A DNA stretch of 61,400 bases from Chitinophagales bacterium. Lineage in GTDB: Bacteria > Bacteroidota > Bacteroidia > Chitinophagales > JADIYW01. The DNA lies in the NCBI GenBank assembly GCA_020636545.1, contig JACJXS010000010.1, positions 222,501-283,900 on the forward strand, in the 5' to 3' direction. Shown here piece after piece: positions 41,904 through 51,139 of the stretch (positions are counted from its first letter, which is position 1; each line of letters starts with the position of its first letter). The notes under the pieces were generated by a model that was not told where the DNA came from, did no database searches, and saw only the letters and a program-made list of their open reading frames with translations. Made by a program: the position numbers and the translations under genes.

Positions 41904-44798
41904 ATGAGAAAAATCATCGTGTCTTTCGTTTGGGTTTGCGTATTGTTTATCAATTTAAAAGCACAGCAACTTAATATTCCAAACGGCAAATTAATTCCTG
42001 CCCCAAAAGTAAATGGAACGCTAGATGATTTAACAGATTTTGCACAAAGAGTGCAAGTTCCTTTTATGATGCCTGATAGTACAATTTTATATACCGATAT
42101 CTATTTGCCTATTCTACAAGATAGTTTAACTTTTGATGTTACAATTCCTATTATCAATCAGGATATAAAACTAACTGTTTTAGGAAAAGGTTTTCAATAT
42201 ATTATCTATGATTCAATCAATGGACAACTAAATCCAAATCCTTATCAATTGCCCATGATTTTGGAAAGAACACCTTATAATAAAAATGGAGGTGATGTGA
42301 TGATTGGTTCTGCAATGGCTTTATTAGGTTACTCAGCAGCAGTTCAAGATATGCGTGGACGCTATACTTCACAAGGTGCTTACTTGCCTTTGTATTCTGA
42401 TAGTTGGAAGAAAACACCTTATCATAATAACAATCACTTATTAGATATAACTTCACCTGACGACCCAAGAAATGGCAATAATCACGAAGATGGCTACAAT
42501 ACCATTGAGTTTATTAAAAATAATTTAGTTAGAAAATTTGATTTAGATAAAAATGGTACACTAGAAACAACTGATTTAGTCTATAATGGTTCTATTGGAA
42601 TGTTTGGGGCATCAGCCTTAGGTTATAATCAACACCAAGCTGCGGCAGCACATAAAATTGACCCCACTCAACCAGGTTTAAAAAGTTTATTTCCGATTGT
42701 TGGACCTCTAGAATTTTATAAAAGTACTGGTTATCATAATGGTTGCTTTAGAAATATGTTGGTTAAAGGTTGGTTAAAAGGACAGATTTATGATTTAGAA
42801 GACGATAAAATGTCCATAGACCAAGGTATTAATGATTCGATTCATACGGCAAAAGATTATAATTTACCTAATAAGTTTGTAGCGGCAGAAACTGCTGTTG
42901 ATCATTTTTCTACTTACAAGTACCCAGGAAGTACACCAGGTTATTTTCCTAATTCTATAAATCGAGATAATATGGATGGAAGTGTAGCTATGGTTGATGA
43001 AAATGGCGAAGGGGATAAAAACGGAAAATTCTCACGATATACAAATATGGAAGTTGCATCTTTCCAAGTTGCTGGCTGGTGGGATTTATTTGTCGATGGT
43101 CAAATTGAAACCAATAATTTTGCTAGACAATATCTTACTCATAAAAAGAATTTACAAAAAATTGTAATTGGACCATGGGCTCACCAAACCATAGGTTCTA
43201 GAAAAACTGGAGATAAAACATATCCAGTAAATGTAACAGATTTTACAAAAGTAGATATTTCTAATTTTGGAGATGATTTAGATGTTGGTTCAATTGCAGA
43301 ATCTGAATTATTGACGTGGTTTAGATATAACTTAAATTATTTTGGACAAAATAATGTTGGTGAACCTAAGATTTTAATTCCAAAAAGTAATACTTGGCAA
43401 ACTGTTGTAGGAGATTTAAAAGTACAATTTCCAGCTAAAGATTATAAAATGAAATTTATTGATTTATTGAATTTTCTATTGGCAACTGATGGATTAAAAC
43501 AAGTTCCTGTTTCTATAAAATTAGGCAATCTAAATCCTTTAAACATTAATATTAATATTCCAAAACTAGATGATGCTATTGTTAAAGGCATATCTTCTTC
43601 AAAAAAATTAGAGAGCTTAAAAAAACTAGAATACAAAGACATTCCAGCCTACAGATTCTATGTAGTTGGGCCATCTGATAATCAAGGTATGAGCTTGGGT
43701 GCAGGGAATTATTGGATGGGTGCAGACAAATTCCCAATTGACGATGTTGTGTGGCAAAGTTTATACTTGCATAGAAATAATGGATTGAGTTTTGAAATGC
43801 CTTCAGAAGATGAAGGTCTAGTAAGTTATACTGACAATCCTAATAACCCAATCATCACAGTTGGTGGAAATAATATGTTGGTAAAAACGCCACAAGGAGA
43901 TAGAGATAGTCAAGGACAAATGAATTTAGCAGACCCCAATTTTTCTTCATTTACAATGGATAGAGAAGGTGTTATTAAATTTGAAACAGATGTACTTTCA
44001 GATTCATTATCCATTATTGGATTTCCTAAAGTAAAATTATATGCAAAATCAAATCCATTAAATGTCCAAAATGGAGAAACGGATTGTGATTTTTATGTTA
44101 GAATATTAGACGTTTATCCTGATGGAAGTGAATTTTATGTCGTAGAAGGAGGCATAAATGCGAGAGCACGAGAATGGGCTAAAAGTATTGCTGAAGGAAA
44201 TGAAAACATCAACGCACCATTTACCAATATTAATGTAGGTCAAATCTATGAGTTCTTCTTTGAAATGTACCCAATCGCCTATACCTTCGCAGAAGGACAC
44301 AAAATGAAAGTTCTAATTAGCAGTAGTAATTATCCCAGATTTCAAGCAAATCCGAATACCCCAATTGAAGATGGCACTTTCTTTAGAAGAGCACCAAATG
44401 ACGGAAAAACAAATATCTATAAAGGTGTAGAATATACCCCAAGAATTGCCGTACAAAGTGTTGCAATATCTGATATTTATGATTCACAAATTATATTACC
44501 AATTTATGGAGCAACTAAAGTAATTTCTGGAATTAGAAATAATCCTATGAAGAAACCCAATTTTGATTTTAATTTATTTCCAAATCCAAGTCAAGGAGAA
44601 TTTAGTATTGTAATGGATAAAAATGGTGGTTACAATGTCAATATATACAATTTATTGGGACAAAAATTAATAAACAAAGACATTCAAGACCAAGCATATT
44701 TTGATTTAAAAGGCTATCCAAAAGGAAATTATGTTATGGAAGTTATTGATACCAAAGATAACTCAAAGAAACAAACAAAGTTATTTAGTATTTTCTAG
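41904..44798 (+). CDS. CocE/NonD-type S15 peptidase or acyl hydrolase with T9SS tail
   Basis: A 964-residue secreted hydrolase. After the signal (cleavage near LKAQQ) comes the X-Pro dipeptidyl-peptidase/CocE alpha/beta domain: LERTPYNKNGG, VQDMRGRYTSQG, the nucleophile region GMFGASALGYNQ, the GWWDLFVDGQI segment and GPWAHQT with the catalytic His, then the C-terminal jelly roll. The last 80 residues are the T9SS type A sorting domain (NLFPNPSQGEFSI, YNLLGQKL). It should be exported across the outer membrane by T9SS. Substrate may be proline peptides or glutaryl/ester compounds. A strong terminator follows. Confidence 0.9.
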   Translation: MRKIIVSFVWVCVLFINLKAQQLNIPNGKLIPAPKVNGTLDDLTDFAQRVQVPFMMPDSTILYTDIYLPILQDSLTFDVTIPIINQDIKLTVLGKGFQYIIYDSINGQLNPNPYQLPMILERTPYNKNGGDVMIGSAMALLGYSAAVQDMRGRYTSQGAYLPLYSDSWKKTPYHNNNHLLDITSPDDPRNGNNHEDGYNTIEFIKNNLVRKFDLDKNGTLETTDLVYNGSIGMFGASALGYNQHQAAAAHKIDPTQPGLKSLFPIVGPLEFYKSTGYHNGCFRNMLVKGWLKGQIYDLEDDKMSIDQGINDSIHTAKDYNLPNKFVAAETAVDHFSTYKYPGSTPGYFPNSINRDNMDGSVAMVDENGEGDKNGKFSRYTNMEVASFQVAGWWDLFVDGQIETNNFARQYLTHKKNLQKIVIGPWAHQTIGSRKTGDKTYPVNVTDFTKVDISNFGDDLDVGSIAESELLTWFRYNLNYFGQNNVGEPKILIPKSNTWQTVVGDLKVQFPAKDYKMKFIDLLNFLLATDGLKQVPVSIKLGNLNPLNININIPKLDDAIVKGISSSKKLESLKKLEYKDIPAYRFYVVGPSDNQGMSLGAGNYWMGADKFPIDDVVWQSLYLHRNNGLSFEMPSEDEGLVSYTDNPNNPIITVGGNNMLVKTPQGDRDSQGQMNLADPNFSSFTMDREGVIKFETDVLSDSLSIIGFPKVKLYAKSNPLNVQNGETDCDFYVRILDVYPDGSEFYVVEGGINARAREWAKSIAEGNENINAPFTNINVGQIYEFFFEMYPIAYTFAEGHKMKVLISSSNYPRFQANPNTPIEDGTFFRRAPNDGKTNIYKGVEYTPRIAVQSVAISDIYDSQIILPIYGATKVISGIRNNPMKKPNFDFNLFPNPSQGEFSIVMDKNGGYNVNIYNLLGQKLINKDIQDQAYFDLKGYPKGNYVMEVIDTKDNSKKQTKLFSIF

Positions 44799-44820
44799 CA
44801 ACCTATAAATCTTTATCAAT

Positions 44821-44852
44821 AAAATAGCTGCTATATGGCAGCTATTTTTTTA
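44821..44852 (+). terminator. Terminator of the CocE-type gene
   Basis: AATAGCTGC and GCAGCTATT form a 9-bp stem with a six-base loop, followed by TTTTTTT. Confidence 0.85.
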
Positions 44853-45016
44853 TATATTTAGCTGTTGCAAAAGTCAAATTACAAAAATTTTCAAGACTCT
44901 CATTTATTTTTACATCGCAGTTCACATTGATAATAAAGATTAAAAACAAATAAGTAACCAAGAAGATTAAAAGAATTTGACATCATTCAACGGTCTTAAA
45001 AAAATCAATTTCAATA

Positions 45017-45044
45017 AAAATAGCCACCGAATGGTGGCTATTTT
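45017..45044. terminator. Terminator of the PorP-OmpA gene
   Basis: AAAATAGCCACC and GGTGGCTATTTT form a 12-bp perfect stem with a four-base loop. It lies 20 bases after the stop of the minus-strand gene and could also act on the plus strand. Confidence 0.85.
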
Positions 45045-45063
45045 AATATCTGCTCTATCTATT

Positions 45064-46749
45064 TTATTTAATATAAATGGCTTTTATTTCTACTTTTCTT
45101 TGCAAACTTGCATTTCTGCCATAAACTGAATTTCTGTAATCATCTGCTTTATCACTGATACTTTCAGGAGCTTTACTTTTTCCAAGTGGCACTTCTTCAA
45201 ATGTCAATTGTTTATTGTCTAAATATTTTTTCAAATAACCATTTTCTAAACTAAATAAATAGTTCATCACACTTTCAATTCTTCTGCTAGATAACTTTTG
45301 ATTATAACCAACTGTAGATAATGGCGAAGTATAACCTGCAAATTGTAATTTTACGTCTTTGCCTCTATCTAAAATTTCTTTTAAAGCACCATAAATTTGA
45401 ATCAACTTATTAAATTCAGTTCCGATTGTATCAAATAATTTACCTGTTTCTTCTTCTCCAATATAATCTACAAACTTAGATCTTTTTGAAATATAATTTT
45501 CATATAAATCTTTATAGTTTGCATTCGTAGTTGTTAATTGAGATTTTGGATCTGGATAATCATTATCAAAATACGCTATTGCTGGTAAGAACTTACTCAA
45601 GCTTTCATTCCATTTTTGAATTTGTTCTGGAGTAACAGTAGTTTCTTTTATTTGAATCACAGTATCCTTTTGAATAATTGTATCAGTAAGATATACAGTA
45701 TCTCTAAGGATTTCAAATTCTTTAATTTTAATAGTATCAGGTGTACATTTTTTCTTCTTACTATTCCCCCATTCATAACTTAATAAAAGTTCAAAAGCAC
45801 CCATTGTATTTGTAGCACCTTTATATTTTGATAAATTAATGTCATAACTTGCACCAATTCTTAAATCATCATATAAAACAGAAATATAGGCAATTGCAGC
45901 ATCTACATCTTGTACTCTGAAACCTGCACCAAATCCTAATCCTAAGGTTTTTCCTTTATTATTTTCTTTAAACTTTGTCTCTGCAATAGCATTTACTAAA
46001 ATATTATTTGCCTTGTTTTGGAAATTATAAATAAAAGCAGGTTGTAAATTCCACTTATCACTCTTACCTAAACCAACTAATGCTTTTGCATAAGCAGTAT
46101 ATCTAGCAGGTAATTTTGACTCAGAAAAATATAAGAAATTTTGGTTGGGTTGATGTACATTACTTGCAGCTCCACCAATATCTAAAGATGATTTTTCTCC
46201 TAGTTTAGTTGTAAAATTCAATCCTATTGTAAAATTTGGATAGGACACATTATTATTTGAAAAAGATTCTCCTGGCGTACTTCCTGGTACATATCCACTC
46301 CCAGCAACATATTGATTGTCAAAAGTCAGTTTAGAATAATTTAGAGATTTAATAGTTATACCTGAAGTAATACCAAAATTCAATAATTGTTTTTCATTGT
46401 TGAAATATTTTCCAACAGCTAAAGTTAAATTAGGATTGAAAGTGCTTAAAATACCTTCACCAGCTCTATCATATAAAAAACTAATTCCGCCACCAAGTCT
46501 CCAACCTTTTTCCCATTGCTTGAACTTTCTGTCATAAGAACCAAACGTTGTCGAGTAAGGAACAAAAGCCGTTCTCCATTGGTCTCTATAAACACCAACT
46601 ACTCTATTGTCTTTCTTTGCAAAACCAGCAAATGCAGGATTCAAATAGATAGGATTATATTGAATCTGGCTAAAATGTGGATCTTGTGAGAAGCCTAACT
46701 GATAGATAAAAATACAGATAATAGAGAAGATAATAATTCTAAAATTCAT
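45064..46749 (-). CDS. PorP/SprF beta-barrel fused to an OmpA-like domain
   Basis: A 561-residue outer-membrane protein. Residues 1-21 are a signal peptide. Residues 22-330 form a PorP/SprF barrel (DPHFSQIQYNPIYLNPAFAG, VGVYRDQWR, LGLGFGAGFRVQDVDAAI, LLLSYEWG). A linker with DT-rich repeats (RDTVYLTDTIIQKDTV) leads to an OmpA-like domain (about 390-561) with LQFAGYTSPLSTVGYNQKL and SSRRIESVMNYL. PorP anchors the T9SS ring complex in the outer membrane and in Porphyromonas contacts PorE, which has an OmpA-type peptidoglycan-binding end. The usual Asp of the diaminopimelate-binding TD pair is Ser here. A PorP paralogue without the extra domain lies upstream. Confidence 0.9.
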   Translation of the reverse strand: MNFRIIIFSIICIFIYQLGFSQDPHFSQIQYNPIYLNPAFAGFAKKDNRVVGVYRDQWRTAFVPYSTTFGSYDRKFKQWEKGWRLGGGISFLYDRAGEGILSTFNPNLTLAVGKYFNNEKQLLNFGITSGITIKSLNYSKLTFDNQYVAGSGYVPGSTPGESFSNNNVSYPNFTIGLNFTTKLGEKSSLDIGGAASNVHQPNQNFLYFSESKLPARYTAYAKALVGLGKSDKWNLQPAFIYNFQNKANNILVNAIAETKFKENNKGKTLGLGFGAGFRVQDVDAAIAYISVLYDDLRIGASYDINLSKYKGATNTMGAFELLLSYEWGNSKKKKCTPDTIKIKEFEILRDTVYLTDTIIQKDTVIQIKETTVTPEQIQKWNESLSKFLPAIAYFDNDYPDPKSQLTTTNANYKDLYENYISKRSKFVDYIGEEETGKLFDTIGTEFNKLIQIYGALKEILDRGKDVKLQFAGYTSPLSTVGYNQKLSSRRIESVMNYLFSLENGYLKKYLDNKQLTFEEVPLGKSKAPESISDKADDYRNSVYGRNASLQRKVEIKAIYIK

Positions 46750-46769
46750 ACAACTACGTAATTATAAAA

Positions 46770-46777
46770 CAAATATA
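46770..46777 (-). promoter_or_regulatory. -7 box of the PorP-OmpA gene
   Basis: TATATTTG, a full match, lies 20 bases before the ATG at 46749. Confidence 0.5.
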
Positions 46778-46866
46778 CAATTATTTTAAGTTCCTTTTAG
46801 TATAGTGGTAAAAAAATATAATTTCTGTTAATTATTTGAAGAAAACGCTAAAGAGTGTACTTTTCT

Positions 46867-47907
46867 TTATAGCACAACTGGGCAACCAAACTTAAAGTTC
46901 TTACTTCTTTGTGCATTTTCATGTTCGCCCCATTCATAGCTTAATGAAAGCTCAAATGCACCAAAACCTTTGGTTGCAGGTTTATACTTAGATATATTAA
47001 AATCATAACTTGTAGCAATTCTTAAATCTCCTAATAACACTGAAATATTTGCTATCATTGCATCATTATCTTGAATTCGATAACCTGCACCAAAACCTAA
47101 TCCTAAATAATTCCCTCTATTGGTTTCCTTAAATTTTGTTTCAACATTTGCTATTACTAAGATATTTTGTGCTTTATTTTGAAAATTATATACAAATGCT
47201 GGTTGTAAACTCCACTTTTCGTTATTAGCAAAACCTATAAATGCTTTAATATAACTTGTATATCGTGCTGGTAATCTACTTACTGAATTGGCTAAAAAGC
47301 TTTGATTAGGTTGATGTAAATTGGCTAAGGCAGCTCCAATATCTAACTTAGAATAATCGCCTAATGCCGTAGAAAAATTAATACCAAAATTCAAATTTGG
47401 ATAAATTCTATGTTTGTTATCCAATTGCTCCCCTGAAGCACTATTTGGGTCAAATCCAATAAGCGGTATATATTGATTATCAAAAGTAAGATTTGAATAA
47501 TTTAATTTTTTAAAAGCAAAACCAGAACTAATTCCGATATTTAATAATTGTCTGCCTTGATTAAAATATTTACCGATAGCCAATGAAATATTTGGACTGA
47601 AAGTACTTATAATTCCATAACCTACTTTGTCGTAAAGGAAATCTACCCCGCCACCTAATTGCCACCCATTACCCCAAGCTACTAATCTTCTATCATAAGA
47701 CATAAAAGTCGTAGAAAAAGTAGCAAAGGCTGTTCGGTATTGGTCTCTATACAAACCAACCACTCTATTGGTTTTGGGTCCAAAACCAGTATTTGCAGGA
47801 TTTAGGTAAATATAATTATTTGGAGCTTGACTAAAATGAACATCCTGTGCGATGGACACAAAACACATCATTATTAATACGAATACACCAAAAATTTTAA
47901 ATTTCAC
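46867..47907 (-). CDS. PorP/SprF family type IX secretion membrane protein
   Basis: A PorP/SprF beta-barrel of 346 residues from the preferred GTG start at 47905-47907. This start is chosen because a full -7 box (47927-47934) lies inside the longer frame from 47952, and because it gives a clean signal peptide (VKFKIFGVFVLIMMCFVSIAQD). The barrel shares long stretches with the adjacent fusion protein (HFSQ, YLNPA, VGLYRDQYRTAF, LGLGFGAGYRIQD, LSLSYEWG), so the two are tandem paralogues. It lacks the OmpA-like domain. SprF-type members are often paired with particular secreted adhesins. Confidence 0.88.
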   Translation of the reverse strand: MKFKIFGVFVLIMMCFVSIAQDVHFSQAPNNYIYLNPANTGFGPKTNRVVGLYRDQYRTAFATFSTTFMSYDRRLVAWGNGWQLGGGVDFLYDKVGYGIISTFSPNISLAIGKYFNQGRQLLNIGISSGFAFKKLNYSNLTFDNQYIPLIGFDPNSASGEQLDNKHRIYPNLNFGINFSTALGDYSKLDIGAALANLHQPNQSFLANSVSRLPARYTSYIKAFIGFANNEKWSLQPAFVYNFQNKAQNILVIANVETKFKETNRGNYLGLGFGAGYRIQDNDAMIANISVLLGDLRIATSYDFNISKYKPATKGFGAFELSLSYEWGEHENAQRSKNFKFGCPVVL

Positions 47908-47926
47908 TAATTTTAAATTTAGGGTA

Positions 47927-47934
47927 CAAATGTA
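47927..47934 (-). promoter_or_regulatory. -7 box of the second PorP gene, fixes the start
   Basis: TACATTTG, a full match, lies 19 bases before GTG 47907 and downstream of the ATG at 47952. It makes the longer start unlikely. Confidence 0.5.
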
Positions 47935-48041
47935 CGATAAATCTTTAAACATCTGAATTAATTCATTGTAAGAACTATTTTATAAAAATGGAAATAGTCA
48001 TTCATATTAAATCCTTAAACTTGACTTAAATAAAATAGAAT

Positions 48042-48049
48042 TAACTTTG
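48042..48049 (+). promoter_or_regulatory. -7 box of prfC
   Basis: TAACTTTG, a full match, ends seven bases before the prfC ATG. Confidence 0.5.
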
Positions 48050-48056
48050 CATAATT

Positions 48057-49658
48057 ATGTCTTTTGATAAAGAAATAGAAAAAAGAAGAACCTTCGCAAT
48101 TATTGCACACCCAGATGCTGGAAAAACTACTTTAACCGAGAAATTCTTATTGTATGGTGGTGCCATCCAAACAGCAGGTGCTGTAAAATCTAATAAAATA
48201 AAAAAATCGGCAACATCAGACTTTATGGAGATTGAGAAACAGAGAGGTATTTCTGTGGCTACGTCTGTTATGAGTTTTGAATACAAAAATGTATTAGTGA
48301 ATTTGCTGGACACACCTGGACACAAAGATTTTGCCGAAGATACTTATCGAACTTTAACTGCTGTCGATAGTGTAATATTAGTGGTGGATTGTGTAAAAGG
48401 TGTAGAAATGCAAACTGAAAAACTGATGGAAGTTTGCAGAATGCGTAAAACACCTGTTATTATTTTTGTCAATAAAATGGATAGAGATGGGAAAGACCCT
48501 TTTGATTTATTAGATGAGTTAGAACAAAAATTAGACATCAAAGTCAGACCACTTTCTTGGCCAATTAATAAAGGAACTTTTTTCAAAGGCGTTTATAATA
48601 TTTTTGATAAAAATTTGAATTTATATCGAACATCTGGAACCACAGTAGAAGAAGAATTTGTGGCAATTCAAGATATAAATAGTCCAGAATTAGACAAACA
48701 ATTGGACAAAAGAGATGCTGACAAATTAAGAGAAGATATTGATTTGATTGAAGGCGTTTATGATGATTTTAAAGTAACAGATTATTTGAATGGGGATATT
48801 GCTCCAGTTTTCTTTGGTTCTGGTGTCAATAATTTTGGTGTACGTGAATTATTGGAAACATTTATAAGAATTTCTCCAGTGCCACGTCCAAGAAATGCAG
48901 GCGATAGAATTATTTATCCAACGGAACCAAAATTTACAGGTTTTGTTTTTAAAATTCATGCGAATATCGACCCCAATCACAGAAGTAGAATTGCTTTTTT
49001 AAGAGTTTGTTCAGGAAAATTTGAACGCAATAAATTCTTTTATCATACGAGAAGTAACAAGAATATGAGATTTAGCAATCCTGTTACATTTATGGCATCA
49101 GACAAAAACATTGTTGAAGATGCTTATGCTGGCGATGTTATTGGATTGAACGATACTGGAAATTTTAAAATTGGCGATACTTTGACTGAAGGCGAAAAAC
49201 TAACATTCAAAGGAATTCCAAGCTTTTCTCCTGAAATTTTTAAGGAATTGGTAAATACCGACCCAATGAAAACAAAGCAATTGGAAAAAGGTGTTTCACA
49301 ATTAATGGAAGAAGGCGTTGCTCAATTGTTTACCACACATCTTACAAATGCAAAAATCATTGGTACGGTTGGAGAACTACAATTTGAGGTAATTCAATAT
49401 CGTTTGTTGCACGAATATGGTGCAAGTTGTTCATTTAAACCTATGCAATATTATAAAGCATTTTGGATAAGCTCTGATGATGCAAATGAAATCAATCAAT
49501 TTATCAAAACAAAATACAATTATGTTGCGTTTGACAAAGATGAGAATCCTGTATTTTTAGCAACTAGTGAATGGATATATACGTTGACAAAACAAGATTA
49601 CCCAAAGATAAATTTCCATACTACTTCAGAAATGGAGCAAGATGAAATAGTAAAATAA
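48057..49658 (+). CDS. prfC: Peptide chain release factor 3
   Basis: RF3 is the GTPase that recycles RF1 and RF2 from the ribosome after termination. The 533-residue product has the G domain with HPDAGKTTLTEKFL, the switch segment KQRGISVATSVM, DTPGHKDFAEDTYR and FVNKMDRDG, then the beta-barrel and C-terminal domains of the PrfC type (EGVAQLF, GELQFEVIQYRL). Length and all G motifs are normal. A thioesterase gene follows after seven bases. Confidence 0.97.
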   Translation: MSFDKEIEKRRTFAIIAHPDAGKTTLTEKFLLYGGAIQTAGAVKSNKIKKSATSDFMEIEKQRGISVATSVMSFEYKNVLVNLLDTPGHKDFAEDTYRTLTAVDSVILVVDCVKGVEMQTEKLMEVCRMRKTPVIIFVNKMDRDGKDPFDLLDELEQKLDIKVRPLSWPINKGTFFKGVYNIFDKNLNLYRTSGTTVEEEFVAIQDINSPELDKQLDKRDADKLREDIDLIEGVYDDFKVTDYLNGDIAPVFFGSGVNNFGVRELLETFIRISPVPRPRNAGDRIIYPTEPKFTGFVFKIHANIDPNHRSRIAFLRVCSGKFERNKFFYHTRSNKNMRFSNPVTFMASDKNIVEDAYAGDVIGLNDTGNFKIGDTLTEGEKLTFKGIPSFSPEIFKELVNTDPMKTKQLEKGVSQLMEEGVAQLFTTHLTNAKIIGTVGELQFEVIQYRLLHEYGASCSFKPMQYYKAFWISSDDANEINQFIKTKYNYVAFDKDENPVFLATSEWIYTLTKQDYPKINFHTTSEMEQDEIVK

Positions 49659-49665
49659 ATTAAAT

Positions 49666-50100
49666 ATGAACGAAAGGGTCGCATTTTTTAGAAGAGGAAT
49701 TGGTAATGATTTATGGAAAGAACACTATCCAATCATAAAATTTTTGAACGGCAGTATTGTTGAAGTAAATGAAGGACAATTAATTTTTGAATTTACCATT
49801 TTAGAAACTCAATTAAACCCAAATGGCATATTGCACGGTGGCGTTATGGCAACAATGTTAGACGAGCTGATGGGAGGTGCAACTTGGACTTTAAATAAAC
49901 CCTATCCATTTGCTACAATCAATCTACAAGTAGATTATTTAAGTCCTGCAAAAGTTGGCGAAGTAATTCGTGGCGAAGCAAATGTTATTAAAGCTGGCAG
50001 TACTGTTGTTCACGCAGAAGCCAAACTATATAACTCTAAAAACTTAGTTATCGCAAAAGCCACAAGCAATTTAGTGGTTATGAAACCGAAGTCGTTATAA
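49666..50100 (+). CDS. PaaI-type hotdog thioesterase
   Basis: A 144-residue hotdog-fold protein. The catalytic region LHGGVMATMLDELMGGATW carries the HGG and the acidic residue of the PaaI/YbdB group, and ATINLQVDYLSPAKVGEVI follows. It should hydrolyse an acyl-CoA thioester; the acyl group is unknown. It begins seven bases after prfC and is probably co-transcribed with it. Confidence 0.9.
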   Translation: MNERVAFFRRGIGNDLWKEHYPIIKFLNGSIVEVNEGQLIFEFTILETQLNPNGILHGGVMATMLDELMGGATWTLNKPYPFATINLQVDYLSPAKVGEVIRGEANVIKAGSTVVHAEAKLYNSKNLVIAKATSNLVVMKPKSL

Positions 50101-50142
50101 TAAAATGGAATAATTTAGTAATGCTTGTAACTAGGCATAATA

Positions 50143-50601
50143 CTAAAAAATGCCTAGAGTCAAGCCAGCCGCAAATGTCTGACCCAGTTCCTCCACATCA
50201 ATAAGTTTTGCATCAAATTCTGCCTCTTTTACAATTATGGTATCCAAAACGCGTTTCATCGTGTAACTAGTTGTCAAACTTTGTACTTGGCGTTCCGCTC
50301 CTGTTCCATCATTTCCTGCGGAAATAATTAAAGCATAAGGTTTATTAATCTCCGCTTTCTTGGCATCATCATAAGTTCTATCAAAAAAATCTTTTAAAGC
50401 ACCACTCATTGTTCCAAAATATTCAGGTGTTCCAATTACAATACCATCAGCCCAAAGCACATCTTCTAATGTTGTATCAAACGCTTTCAAATGTCGGATT
50501 TCAACTTCTTCTTTTGATGCTCCTTGCTTACATTTTTCTATTAATTGAGCCGTATGTCCACTTTGTGAATGATAAATAAATAATAAATGCTTCTTCTCCA
50601 T
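50143..50601 (-). CDS. Flavodoxin-fold NAD(P)H/FMN reductase
   Basis: The 152-residue protein has a flavodoxin-like FMN phosphate loop (YHSQSGHTAQLIEK), then WADGIVIGTPEYFGTMSGAL and an AGNDGTGAERQ turn near the flavin ring, as in the WrbA/NADPH-dependent FMN reductase families. It probably reduces quinones or flavin with NAD(P)H; the partner is unknown. It converges with the thioesterase gene and has its own promoter box four bases from the ATG. Confidence 0.85.
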   Translation of the reverse strand: MEKKHLLFIYHSQSGHTAQLIEKCKQGASKEEVEIRHLKAFDTTLEDVLWADGIVIGTPEYFGTMSGALKDFFDRTYDDAKKAEINKPYALIISAGNDGTGAERQVQSLTTSYTMKRVLDTIIVKEAEFDAKLIDVEELGQTFAAGLTLGIF

Positions 50602-50605
50602 AAAA

Positions 50606-50613
50606 TAAAAGTA
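50606..50613 (-). promoter_or_regulatory. -7 box of the flavodoxin-like gene, leaderless spacing
   Basis: TACTTTTA (one mismatch) ends four bases before the ATG at 50601. Confidence 0.4.
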
Positions 50614-50728
50614 CAGAATAGTTTTAATCTAAAATAGGATATTTTAGTCCTTTTTGTGATTTAATAATAAGACAATACATTTTACTATTCTATAACAACA
50701 ATTAATACTGTTGTATTGTTATTCCTAG

Positions 50729-50736
50729 TAACTTTG
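50729..50736 (+). promoter_or_regulatory. -7 box of ccmE
   Basis: TAACTTTG, a full match, lies 19 bases before the ccmE ATG. Confidence 0.5.
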
Positions 50737-50755
50737 GAGTTTAAAATTTGCAATA

Positions 50756-51136
50756 ATGAAAAAAACGCACATTATCGCTTTAGTATTGGTTGCAGTTATG
50801 ATTGGAGTACTGGTTACTTTACTAGGCGATTTCAGTAGATACGAAACATTTGAATCTAATTATGCCAAAAAAGGCAAAGAAATTAACGTCGTTGGCGAAT
50901 TAAATAAAGTAAAAGGTATTACTTATGAACCTACCAAAAATCCTAATATTTTCTCTATGTACATTGTTGATGCCAAAGGTGTTGAGAAGAAAGTAATTGT
51001 AAAAAAAGCCAAACCTCGAGATATTGAAAGAAGTGAAAAAATTGTTGTTATCGGAAAAATGCATGATGACACTTTCATTGCTGATGATATTCTAATGAAA
51101 TGCCCAAGTAAATATCAAGAAAAAACAAATAGCTAA
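50756..51136 (+). CDS. ccmE: Cytochrome c maturation protein CcmE, CxxxY type
   Basis: CcmE is the periplasmic heme chaperone of the system I cytochrome c assembly line. The 126-residue product has one N-terminal anchor (residues 5-23) and an OB-fold domain (INVVGELNKVKGI, KIVVIGKMHDDTFIADDILM). In the classical protein heme is bound to the His of HxxxY. Here the corresponding site is C116-P-S-K-Y120, the CxxxY variant known from archaea and some bacteria. ccmF follows after three bases. Confidence 0.92.
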   Translation: MKKTHIIALVLVAVMIGVLVTLLGDFSRYETFESNYAKKGKEINVVGELNKVKGITYEPTKNPNIFSMYIVDAKGVEKKVIVKKAKPRDIERSEKIVVIGKMHDDTFIADDILMKCPSKYQEKTNS

Positions 51137-51139
51137 TAC

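Noticed and set aside
44866..45000. A small mobile element, because GTTGCAAAAGTC (44866) and CAACGGTCTTA (about 44989) echo the sequence after uvrA
   Set aside because: The shared pieces are only 11-12 bases, they have no consistent orientation and there is no coding between them. Chance or shared terminator-like sequence is enough.
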